This document shows, one piece after another, positions 7,381-16,300 of a stretch of 64,000 nucleotides of DNA. The position numbers and the translations under genes were made by a program. The DNA comes from JAKQHY01 sp034429475 (GTDB lineage: Bacteria > Chloroflexota > Anaerolineae > B4-G1 > SLSP01), in NCBI GenBank assembly GCA_034429475.1, contig DAOUGD010000191.1:1-64000 (forward strand). Reading direction: 5' to 3'. The notes beneath the pieces were generated by a model, which saw only the letters and a list, made by a program, of their open reading frames with translations, made no database searches and had not been told where the DNA came from. How positions within the stretch are numbered: the first letter of the stretch is position 1; each line of letters starts with the position of its first letter.

Positions 7381-9705
7381 CTAGGACTCGTCGTTCTCAT
7401 CGGGCTTTTCAGCCGTGCTTTTGTAGATAGATTCCCCAGGCGTTTCCTTAGGCTGCGGGCGGCGCGGCGGCGTGGGAACGGAATCTCTCCGGCGCGGCGC
7501 AGCGACCTGACGCGGCGCGGGCCGGCGGCGCGTCAACAGATACAGTGCCAGCAACCCGGCAGCGATGAGGGACAGTACAATCCACAGCCAGCTCAGCGGC
7601 GGGGATTCGATGACGTTGGGCAATGGCGGGCCGATGCTGATGTCGTAGAGGCCGCCAACTGCGTTGAGGTCAAGATGCTGGACGGTCACATAGAACGCTT
7701 CGTTGGCTTTGCCGCGCAGTGAGGCAAAAAAATATTCGTCATCCTCCGGGGTAAATTCAAAGGTCTTAATCACTGTGGCGCCGTCGGCGCGCAGAACTTG
7801 CACGCGAGGCTGCATATCGAAGGCAAATCCGCTGAGCCGCAACACCAACTTACCATTAGCGGTAGGGACAACTTCAAACACATCCACGTCCCCGGCATAG
7901 TCTATGCGCCCGGTCACGTCCACATTATCTGGCGTCAGGGAGGTAGCCTCCGCTGCGACGTTGCCGTGGTCGTCGGCGCGGACGTTGCCCACGGTGATGA
8001 CGGCGTTGGCGACGGCGAAGAACTCTTCACCTACCGGGCGGGGCGCGGGATAATCCGTCTCGCCGTTTGGCCCAGTGGCGTGTTCCATGCTCGCTTCGGT
8101 GAACTCGGCTGACCCGGCCTGGTTATCAAACCAGGCGAAGGCATAATACGTGCCGGCCTGGGTGTAGGTCACAAAACCGGAGTACAAGCCGTCATCGGCC
8201 AAGACGTCCGGGGCGAGGCCGTCATCTTTCAGAAGCACCTTGAGCATCTTGCCGTCCGGCGGAATGACGCCAGCGTGGATGCCGGCTTTGGCAATGGGAA
8301 CGCCATTAACAACGCTGGCGACCAACATCAGCGGTTTGGGGTAATCCAATGTATCCCCCAGCGCGGATTCGATGTGACCTTGATAAGCCAGATTGATGCC
8401 CCCTGAAGCGGGGGCGGCGTGAGCGGCGGGGGTGGATACATCCAGCGCAGTAGCTGCGGTATCGTCGGCCCAGATGATGGTAAGCAGGCTGCGCGCCTGG
8501 GCGCTGGCGTCTGCGGCGGTCAATTCCAACGAAGCATTATTGTTGCCAATGGGCGCCGCCGCTTCCAATTCCGCGTAATAGTTGCGTTCACGAATGGCAT
8601 ACCGCGCGGCCTGACGCGGGTCTTGGGAAGTGGGCCGCGCCAGTGTTTCCCACGCACTGGCATTAAAGACGCGATATTGGGCGTTGTTGCGTGTCTGATT
8701 TTTGGGGATGGAAAAGTTCAACCAGTTGAAGTCGCCGTCTATACACGCGCGCCAGTTATCGTTCATCACCGAGTTGCGCACCGGATCGTCATTCAGGCGG
8801 GGGCAACTTATCACATCGGCAGGGCAAGGGTTTCCCGGCCCGGAGCGGTACTCGTCGTAAACGCCGTAATAGTAGTGGCCCCACTCGTGCGCCAGGACAT
8901 AACCGCCGCAGCGGCGATCCACCGTAAAATCAACTGTATTGAAAAGGTCCCCCATTGAAACGCTATACCCCGATACGCCATACCCGTTAATGTACGCATA
9001 CGGCCATTCCTGAGCAATCCACACCACATCGGCAGTGCGCGCGTGGCTCCCATTTTGATAGATGGTCACATTGCGGACTTTGTGCGCGCCATTGCTCATC
9101 TCGTAGATCGCATCCGCGAAATGCGCCAGAATTTCTTCGTAAGGTTCACGCTCAGTCGGGGTAACGGCGGATTTGTAGAGGGAGAGGCTGAGGTCAATGC
9201 TATCGGCGGATGGCGCGGGTGTGGCTGTGGGTAAGGGGGTGGGCGTTGCTGGGGTGGATGTGGGCGTTGGTGTGCCTGGCACAGGCGTGGGGAACGGCGT
9301 GGGCGTCGCCGCCGGCGGCGTGGCAATGACGATAGTCTCCGGGTCAACCAGCGTCGCGCCGCCATCGGTGTAGATATAGCCGCCCACGATGCCGTAAACC
9401 TCCAGTCGCCCGCCATAGTTCAGCGCGTTGCCGAGGAGCATCCCGTAGATGTAGGCTTCACCGCCCGGTTGAACCACCACATCCTGCCCGCCAACGCCCA
9501 AGAGCACCAACACGCCGCCATCGGCCACCACCAGTGAATCCATCGTCATCCCGGTGAGCACCATAACGTCTGTAATGACTATGCCAGTCTGGGCCGGATT
9601 AGCGCCCCGGTGATAGGCCAGCGCGATGTGCGGCGCACCCAACAAGGTGATAAGTAGGAATCCCACAATCCCCACAAACAGATAGCGCGGTTTGAGGTTT
9701 GCCAT
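7381..9705 (-). CDS. CLCA-like surface metalloprotease with GESI cytosolic tail
   Basis: The ATG at 9705 has AAGGAGG 4-5 nt upstream and is preferred over the adjoining GTG. The 774-residue protein has a signal peptide (1-30), a beta-helix-like repetitive segment (about 45-120), a Thr/Pro linker (about 130-168) and a zinc protease domain with HEWGH (273-277) followed by DEY (284-286). That spacing resembles the HExxH...DEY motif of CLCA metalloproteases. A pre-peptidase-like beta domain follows (about 570-690), then a membrane helix (about 705-724) and a basic Pro-rich tail with GESIYK near residue 757. The protein should be anchored with its protease outside. The tail motif recurs in three other membrane proteins here. 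Confidence 0.8.
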   Translation of the reverse strand: MANLKPRYLFVGIVGFLLITLLGAPHIALAYHRGANPAQTGIVITDVMVLTGMTMDSLVVADGGVLVLLGVGGQDVVVQPGGEAYIYGMLLGNALNYGGRLEVYGIVGGYIYTDGGATLVDPETIVIATPPAATPTPFPTPVPGTPTPTSTPATPTPLPTATPAPSADSIDLSLSLYKSAVTPTEREPYEEILAHFADAIYEMSNGAHKVRNVTIYQNGSHARTADVVWIAQEWPYAYINGYGVSGYSVSMGDLFNTVDFTVDRRCGGYVLAHEWGHYYYGVYDEYRSGPGNPCPADVISCPRLNDDPVRNSVMNDNWRACIDGDFNWLNFSIPKNQTRNNAQYRVFNASAWETLARPTSQDPRQAARYAIRERNYYAELEAAAPIGNNNASLELTAADASAQARSLLTIIWADDTAATALDVSTPAAHAAPASGGINLAYQGHIESALGDTLDYPKPLMLVASVVNGVPIAKAGIHAGVIPPDGKMLKVLLKDDGLAPDVLADDGLYSGFVTYTQAGTYYAFAWFDNQAGSAEFTEASMEHATGPNGETDYPAPRPVGEEFFAVANAVITVGNVRADDHGNVAAEATSLTPDNVDVTGRIDYAGDVDVFEVVPTANGKLVLRLSGFAFDMQPRVQVLRADGATVIKTFEFTPEDDEYFFASLRGKANEAFYVTVQHLDLNAVGGLYDISIGPPLPNVIESPPLSWLWIVLSLIAAGLLALYLLTRRRPAPRQVAAPRRRDSVPTPPRRPQPKETPGESIYKSTAEKPDENDES

Positions 9706-9717
9706 CACGCCTCCTTA

Positions 9718-10848
9718 TTATTGCACCTGAATGACGGTGTCCATCACCTGCACTTGCCCAAACTTCGTCTCGGCCCACAGGCGGATGTGATACAGGCCCG
9801 GCTGATCCTGGTTGTTGAGCGTGAAGGTCGCAGTGAACTGGCCTTCTTCCGTAACAGCGACTTCGGGAATGTCGTAAGTCTCCGCCGGAGAAGTGTAAGT
9901 TTCCGCTTTGAGCGCGTCCAAACTCAGCGGCGCGGGCTGGGCTTCATAGGCGATATTCAACAGCGGCGCGGATACCCCTGCCCCCAACCAGCCGGACAAA
10001 GTGATAGAATCTCCCCGGGTGGCCCGGCGCAGCAGTGGCTGCACGGTGACGTATTGGTTGACGAATTCCTGAGCAATCGCGAAATAACCTTTGGTTGGCT
10101 CATACGCGATTCCAATGCCCACGTGGGTGTGTTCAGGCGCCAGAATATTGGCGCGATGCCCCTCGCTTTCCATCAGGGATTGCTGCGCGTCGCGCACCCA
10201 CTGCTCCCACTCCTCCGCCGATTGGGGCGCGCCGCCGGGTGAATGCCATTTTGTATGGACATTTTCCATAGCGTAGTGCGCCCCGCCGGCCATCGAGTAG
10301 CGATAATCCGGCCCGTAGCCGTCGAGGTTGCGGTGGCTGATGTAGCCATACTGCGCCATCTCTTTCGCGTGCTGGGTCCCGGCCAGCGCGGCGGTCTCAT
10401 CCCAGACAACTTCTGTCAGGCCGTTGGCGCGACGATCTTCATTGACTCGTTGGAGCATTAATCGTTGTAACGCGGGAATATCTGGCGCGACAAAGGCCAT
10501 CACATCCGGCGTGGGCGCAAGCGTGGCGGTGGGCGTGAGCACATCAGTAGGCGCAGCCGGCGTCTCCGTGGGGAGCGCGGCGGCGGTTGTGGCCGTAGGC
10601 GGCGGCGCGGTAGGTGTAGGCTCAGGCGCAAACAACGCCCGTCCACCTAAGATGAATGCGACGATAAGCAGTAATCCGCCCGCGCCGATGGCGAGCCATA
10701 GCCAGGGGAAGGAAGAAGTGGCAGTACGCGCGCGGCCCGGCGTCCCTGGACGGCGCGGCGCCGGCATACTGCCGCGACCGGATTTGCCCGGCGACGGACG
10801 GCGCAGCGCGCTGCGGGATGCTTGCGGTGGTTTTGAACGTGTCGTCAT
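9718..10848 (-). CDS. Membrane-anchored CAP/SCP-domain protein
   Basis: The protein has 376 residues, with GGAGG 7 nt before the ATG. A basic Pro/Ser-rich cytosolic segment (1-47) precedes one membrane helix (48-68) and a Thr/Pro/Ala linker. The CAP (SCP/PR-1) domain spans about 118-260, with the family pattern LMLQRVNEDRRANGL, the His of GYISHRNLDG and the C-terminal signature GHRANILAPEHTHVGIG. A beta-rich segment follows (about 265-376). CAP domains are secreted and have varied, often unclear roles, including peptidoglycan or lipid binding. Orientation is N-in, with the domain outside. It lies between the lectin-like and CLCA-like surface proteins. Confidence 0.85.
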   Translation of the reverse strand: MTTRSKPPQASRSALRRPSPGKSGRGSMPAPRRPGTPGRARTATSSFPWLWLAIGAGGLLLIVAFILGGRALFAPEPTPTAPPPTATTAAALPTETPAAPTDVLTPTATLAPTPDVMAFVAPDIPALQRLMLQRVNEDRRANGLTEVVWDETAALAGTQHAKEMAQYGYISHRNLDGYGPDYRYSMAGGAHYAMENVHTKWHSPGGAPQSAEEWEQWVRDAQQSLMESEGHRANILAPEHTHVGIGIAYEPTKGYFAIAQEFVNQYVTVQPLLRRATRGDSITLSGWLGAGVSAPLLNIAYEAQPAPLSLDALKAETYTSPAETYDIPEVAVTEEGQFTATFTLNNQDQPGLYHIRLWAETKFGQVQVMDTVIQVQ

Positions 10849-10870
10849 AACGGAACCTCCTCAGTCAAGT

Positions 10871-10936
10871 GCCACAGAGATCACAGCAGTCATAGAGAAA
10901 AGCTTTGCGTTCTCTGTGTGCTCTGCGGTAAAATTC
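10871..10936. repeat. Dispersed intergenic repeat, CTCTGTGTGCTCTGCGGT type
   Basis: The 121-bp gap carries TTCTCTGTGTGCTCTGCGGT with a partly complementary CCACAGAGATCACAGC to its left. Close relatives occur in the gaps at 25681-25712, 27536-27593 and 57843-57860. They have no coding content and sit only between genes, so they look like a mobile or self-propagating intergenic element of unknown function. Confidence 0.55.
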
Positions 10937-10969
10937 TTTCTTGTGAATGGCGTTGCCCCATAAGGATTT

Positions 10970-11800
10970 TTACGGCAATGGCGTGACCTTGAAATTATCA
11001 ATCCAGACTTCGTTCTCTTCCCGACCTTGCGCGGCCCAGAGGCCAACGCTGCCGGAAGAAAACGTGTCGTCTTCAAAAAAGCAAATGCGTTGACCATCTA
11101 CCAGGAATTCGTATTTGTTGCCTTTAGCCTCCACGCGCAAGTGATGGTCGCCGCGCCCAATCTCTCGTTCTTCCAAGTGAATGACCGTGTCTTCCCCTTC
11201 GCGCTTGAAGCCACAGGCCGCGCCGTAGGCCGCGATTTGGAACCACATGCTGTTGCTGCGATCTTGCAAACGCACGTAGACGGCGACGCTGTTATCATTG
11301 CCGGCGATCCAATCGTGGGTAAACGAACCGGCGTCCAAGTCCACTGCGTAATCCTGCCATTCGGAATCGCCGGTGAAAATTTGCGCCTTGCCATTCACAA
11401 AGCTGAGCACCTTCATCCGTTCGTTGACCATACGCCACTCACCAAAGCCGATTTCCCAGGCGGGGCTGAGGCCGGCGTTGAAATCGTCGGCGAAGAGCTG
11501 CGCGGGTGCGGGGATCGCGGTAGCGACGGGCGCTGGGGTAGCGCCGGAGCTGGATGGGGTGGCGGCGACTGCCGTTGGAGCGGTCACGGTCGAAGTCGCG
11601 CGAGGGGATGCCGTGCGCGACGTGGAACGCGAGGTCAAGAGCGGGCGCACCAAGATGCCGCCCACAATGAATAACGCCGCCACGATGAGAATGCCGCCCA
11701 GGATGGTGAGCCAGGGGATGTTGGGTGCGCCGCGGCTGCGGCGCGGCGCGGGCGCGCGCGAGGGAGGACGAGTGGGGGGAGCGGGTCTACGGGTGGACAT
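10970..11800 (-). CDS. Membrane-anchored lectin-like (concanavalin-fold) protein
   Basis: The protein has 276 residues, with GGAGG 6 nt before the ATG. A basic Pro-rich cytosolic N-terminus (1-29), a membrane helix (30-52) and a Ser/Thr/Ala linker lead to an extracellular domain of about 170 residues. It begins LFADDFNAGLSPAWEI and ends VWIDNFKVTPLP, a layout typical of laminin-G or DUF1080-like jelly-roll domains that bind carbohydrate. No catalytic residues were identified, so glycan binding is inference. It shares N-in topology and a Pro/Arg-rich tail with the adjacent CAP protein and the DUF4230 protein. Confidence 0.75.
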   Translation of the reverse strand: MSTRRPAPPTRPPSRAPAPRRSRGAPNIPWLTILGGILIVAALFIVGGILVRPLLTSRSTSRTASPRATSTVTAPTAVAATPSSSGATPAPVATAIPAPAQLFADDFNAGLSPAWEIGFGEWRMVNERMKVLSFVNGKAQIFTGDSEWQDYAVDLDAGSFTHDWIAGNDNSVAVYVRLQDRSNSMWFQIAAYGAACGFKREGEDTVIHLEEREIGRGDHHLRVEAKGNKYEFLVDGQRICFFEDDTFSSGSVGLWAAQGREENEVWIDNFKVTPLP

Positions 11801-11815
11801 AGGGGACCTCCTGAA

Positions 11816-13327
11816 TCAAGTGCATTTTAGCTCAGCTTCCAGGCGGGCGACTTCGTTGCGCTGGTCTTCTAAGTCAATTTTCAGATACGCGGGTATTGTC
11901 AATGATGTATACCCGGCAGCCTGCTCCTCTAGTGCAGCCAAAATACGCTTGGCTTTTTCCAAAGCGGATTTGGGCGACTCCGGCATACAGTCGCTTTCTC
12001 CGCGGCTATCCTGGGCGTTGCCTCCGCCGACAGCTACGGCGCTTTGAAATAACCCTGCAAGCACATCACCATTGATGGTTCCATTGACGTTGGTTTGCGG
12101 GCCGAACTGTTGTTGTTCGATGCGTTCGATATAAACACGGATGTCCGGCGGCAACTCGGATTTATGCACCTTATCCTGGTAGCTATATCTTGCTACCTGT
12201 TGTTGAGCATTGAATATAAACCAATCATAAAACAACCGTCCGGCAATCCGATAGCGACATGGCTGCATCTCTCGAAATATCAGGCCGTGATAACAAAGCG
12301 CTGAAAGTCCAGCACCCAAAAACTGTGTTGTATTTTGTACAAGGCGCAATAACAATGTCTCGGTGATCCAATCCTGTTCTGCTGCTAAAATGGCATAGGC
12401 TTGCTGTCCACTATCACCGATTGATTCCCACCAACCCTGAAAATCATTCCGGGTCTGGCGCATCTGGTGAGCAACTTGTTCCACCTGGGCAGCAGTCGTG
12501 AGAGTTAAGTCGCTATTCCAAAGATGATAAAGCAGGTATTGAGCAATGAAGGGATGTTCACCACTTTGTATATGGATCCTAGTTTTAACTTCTGGTGAAA
12601 CTGGACCGCCACGCTCAATCAAAGTATCTATTGCTATATCCGGCAAGGTTGTTAAATGCTCAATATTAACTGCGTTGAGCAAAGGGGAGCCACTTTGCTT
12701 TACACGGACGAATTTTGTGGCGCCAGTTAATACCAGTTTGATATTATTAGCTAATGGATCATCATAAATCATCGCCCGAAGTTGATTGAAAAATATGTCC
12801 AACCACGGGAATTCTATGACAGATTCAACTTCGTCAAGTAAAAGTACTAAACGAAACGGGACATGACTGTTAGCAAACTGCTGTACCAAATCCACTAAAA
12901 TACCTGTGAACGAATCTTTGCCATTAGGAAAGCGTATGAGTTCCTGGTAAGTATTAACCCAGTGAGATAATTTAGTTACAGACAAAGGAAAAGGCAAATT
13001 ATGCGTACTACCCAACGCCCGATAAAGTTCATGTAGGATACAGGCGTAAACATGACATTCGCTTTTCATCTCACACTTTTTGAGTCCCACCAGTACGGGG
13101 AACACGTATCGTTCGGGCGATTTCCACACTGCCAGATGTTCTAGCAATTTTGATTCAATTACCTTAAGTACGCTGCTTTTGCCAAAGCGCCGACCGCCAA
13201 TAATAGCCCAAGAATCAGGGCGCGCGCGGCACAAATCGTAGACAATCTTATCTACTAAATCCCAGCGCCCTACAAAATCCTCTGGGGATGTGGGTAGGTT
13301 GTAATAGAAAGGGTTTTCTTGTGGCAT
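11816..13327 (-). CDS. AAA/STAND ATPase with C-terminal adaptor module
   Basis: The ATG at 13327 is chosen because GGAG lies 7 nt upstream and it falls just after the preceding gene's stop; a longer frame would overlap that gene. The protein has 503 residues. The P-loop is GGRRFGKS (about 44-51), Walker B is LLLDEVES (about 162-169), and a GEHP motif later matches the STAND GxP signature. The last 55 residues carry the adaptor motif QAAGYTSLTIP seen in the caspase and its partner ATPase about 5.5 kb downstream. This links the giant scaffold-ATPase region to the caspase unit: all three proteins may assemble through one homotypic module. Confidence 0.8.
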   Translation of the reverse strand: MPQENPFYYNLPTSPEDFVGRWDLVDKIVYDLCRARPDSWAIIGGRRFGKSSVLKVIESKLLEHLAVWKSPERYVFPVLVGLKKCEMKSECHVYACILHELYRALGSTHNLPFPLSVTKLSHWVNTYQELIRFPNGKDSFTGILVDLVQQFANSHVPFRLVLLLDEVESVIEFPWLDIFFNQLRAMIYDDPLANNIKLVLTGATKFVRVKQSGSPLLNAVNIEHLTTLPDIAIDTLIERGGPVSPEVKTRIHIQSGEHPFIAQYLLYHLWNSDLTLTTAAQVEQVAHQMRQTRNDFQGWWESIGDSGQQAYAILAAEQDWITETLLLRLVQNTTQFLGAGLSALCYHGLIFREMQPCRYRIAGRLFYDWFIFNAQQQVARYSYQDKVHKSELPPDIRVYIERIEQQQFGPQTNVNGTINGDVLAGLFQSAVAVGGGNAQDSRGESDCMPESPKSALEKAKRILAALEEQAAGYTSLTIPAYLKIDLEDQRNEVARLEAELKCT

Positions 13328-13331
13328 TAGC

Positions 13332-16300
13332 TTACTCCAGTCCCAACCGGCGACGACGCAACCAGGTACGCAAAAGACCATATTGTAAAGCGTAGAAACC
13401 TGGTTCCGGTTGGTAAATAAAGTGAAACCGTTCCAAATTGATCAGTGCGGTACGCCGTGCGTCGGCCTCAGACGTAGCTAGCAAATTCTCTCTAGTTAAC
13501 GGTTCATTGGCCCGTGCTATGTCGAGTAGTATCGCTTGATTAACATGAGCTTGCATCTCACCCCATAAGGCGACCTTCCCGGCATCTTCCCAGATACTGG
13601 CATCCAGGTGTGTGATGGTTTTTTCATCGTAGATAAAATGCTCAACGGCAATAGGAATTGCTTTTATTGTAATTTCCCCAGGCTGATAATCATGTTGTTG
13701 GTAAAGCAGACTGCAAAACTGCCGTGTTAGAAATGGATGCCCACCACCTAAATTGACAATGGCTTCCACACTGGCTTCAGTGTAATTTAATATGCCTTGT
13801 CTCACCTGGCTTCCCAGGTTACGCACCATCTGAATACAATCTTCTCGTGCTAAAGGCGGCAGGTAAACTTCCTGAAAGTAGTTAAACATAGGGTTCTGCC
13901 GACCATTCAAGTCGTTAATCCGGTTCATACAGGGGTTAAGACTGGCAATTACCAAAGATAAACGTTTATCATTATCCACTAACTCGCGTATTGCACCCAT
14001 CAAAGCTAAATAACGTTCTAAATCTGGGCCGCTACCATCAGGACGTGGAACAATAACTTCAGCCTCATCCAGAAATAATCCCAGGCGCGCTTTCCCTGTG
14101 GACATTTCAAGCCGATTCAATAGTTCCAATGTTGCGGACTTGAATTTGCTTGTTGTATCACTGGAGTCAAATTGCGGTAAATCATAAGCCAAATTGTAAT
14201 GGACTCGGGACCATTGCCGCCACTGCCGTAAAATATCTCTGTATATTTCCTCTAGTTTGGCATTGACCATGCCCTGTAAATTCATAAACGCAATGGGAAA
14301 AGAGATGCGATCGGCTAAAGCGCGCAATAATGAACTCTTACCCATCTTGCGTAATCCAAAGATCGCCACTGGTTTTCCCGCAACAATGCGGCGCGACAGG
14401 TCTTGAGTCAGTTTGTCACGCCCAAAGAAACTGAAAATGCCGGCTATTGGGCCACGGGCATCGTCGTATGGGTCATAATTCACTCCCAAACGGTTTTCTA
14501 ATTCTCCAAATAGTAAATCGTGCTCTTCACCTTTAAGTAATCCGTGCCGCAACAGGGCCTGCTCAAGGGGCAAAATGACAAAAGATCTCATCCCTAAAGT
14601 ACCAATCTGCGCCCACCCATCAACAGTAGGACGTTGATCTGTTACTACGAGGATTGTCCTGATTCTCTGAGTCAACTTTTGTACTTCATCATGAATTGCC
14701 CACACTTGAGTACTATCCAATGGCCTATCTAACAAAACTCTAACATAAATTTTTTCAGGCAAAAGTTCTTGCAAATCAGGGAGTGCAGGTGTGCATTGAT
14801 AAATTAATGTATTTTCAATAGCCGTTACGGTGAACCCGGCATTCTTCAGGAAACGCCGTACCTGAGCGTAGAGTGAACGTTCTTGAGCGACCCAGGATAA
14901 TAACTCGTGAGCTTCTTCATCATTTTCGTGACCAGGGATTTTGCATACCATATTCACCAATTCGCAAATTCGTTCCAAATCCCTATCGCAAGCTTGCTCG
15001 CGAAGATAATCTGGATTATCCCATTGTGCGCGCAAGGATTGCGCTTCTGTCAATAACTGGCTATATTCAGTACATAGCCCACCTGCCTCCTGCCGGCTTA
15101 AAACCTCTTCAATTTTGTTTGCCAGGGACGCGGCATCTAGCGTGATGTCAAACTCCACCTGCGTCCCCAATATTTCGACTTCCTCCTGAATGGCCTTGAT
15201 CATATCCAGCGCAGACTGAGGAACGCCGCGCATTCCCTCAGTCAACCATACCTCATATTGCGCTTGAGCTTGTGCCAGACTCAAACGTAACCGCCGCGTG
15301 TGTGTGTCGCGCAATAAATCCTCAAGTTGCCGTACCCAATGATCTTCTGGCGGCGGTTCCAGGTGCAACAAAGAGTCCAATTGCACTTCTAAATCGCGCC
15401 ACTGTTCTTGTTCCAGTCGTTTTTGCAATTGCGCGCGCGCCGTTTGAACCAGTTTTTCCGTCCAACGGTTGACAATCAAGATTTGTAAGGCCTGAAGTTC
15501 ATCCAACAGTTCCGGCGCGGTGGTGTACTCAGTGGCTTGTTTGCAGCGATTCCACGCCTCGGCATACTCGCCGTCACGGTAGAATTCCTGAATGGGATGA
15601 ACGATACGCGTCCACTGCTCTTTTTCCAGTTCTTCTATCTGTTGTTGCGTCTGGCGAAATCTATCCAGATCGACATCCTGACGTGACAGTTGCAGTAATA
15701 AATCGCGCGCATCCTTGAAACGCATCTGCTTTGCCAGGGTTTCTACCTGGAAAAATGTTTCGTCAGCAGTGATTGCGGTTTCTACCTGCCGCTTGAGCAG
15801 ACGCGCATCGAGAGAATCAGGTTGCTTTTTTAAGATAGTTTCTATCAGTTGCAGGGCCTCTTTATACTTGCCGGCCTGATGCGCACTACGCGCGTTTTCT
15901 AGTATCCCGTGAGACTTCTCCTGCTCTTGGATTTGCGTTTGTAGCGTCCGCGCTTCTTCTGAGAATGGCGCACGCCTTAGAACGTTTTTCACAGTATCCT
16001 GCGCCGCGCTAAACTGACCTGTGACTAACAACTGTCTGGCTTCAGCCAGCTCACGTTGTATGGCATGGTTATCTTGTCGTACAGTTTCAATACGAATGCG
16101 CAGCGCATCCGCATCCTCTGCAATACGTTGAGCACGAGGATTATTTTCAACAAGGTGACCTAATTCATACAAATCAGCTAGTGCATTGGAAGCGTCATTT
16201 TCTTCATTCCACCAACGCTGTGCGCTTAAAAGTTTTGCGCCAGCGCGAGTTGCCCGCGTTACGTCTGTTACATCGGCGCCCAGGGTGTCGGCTTTGTCAA

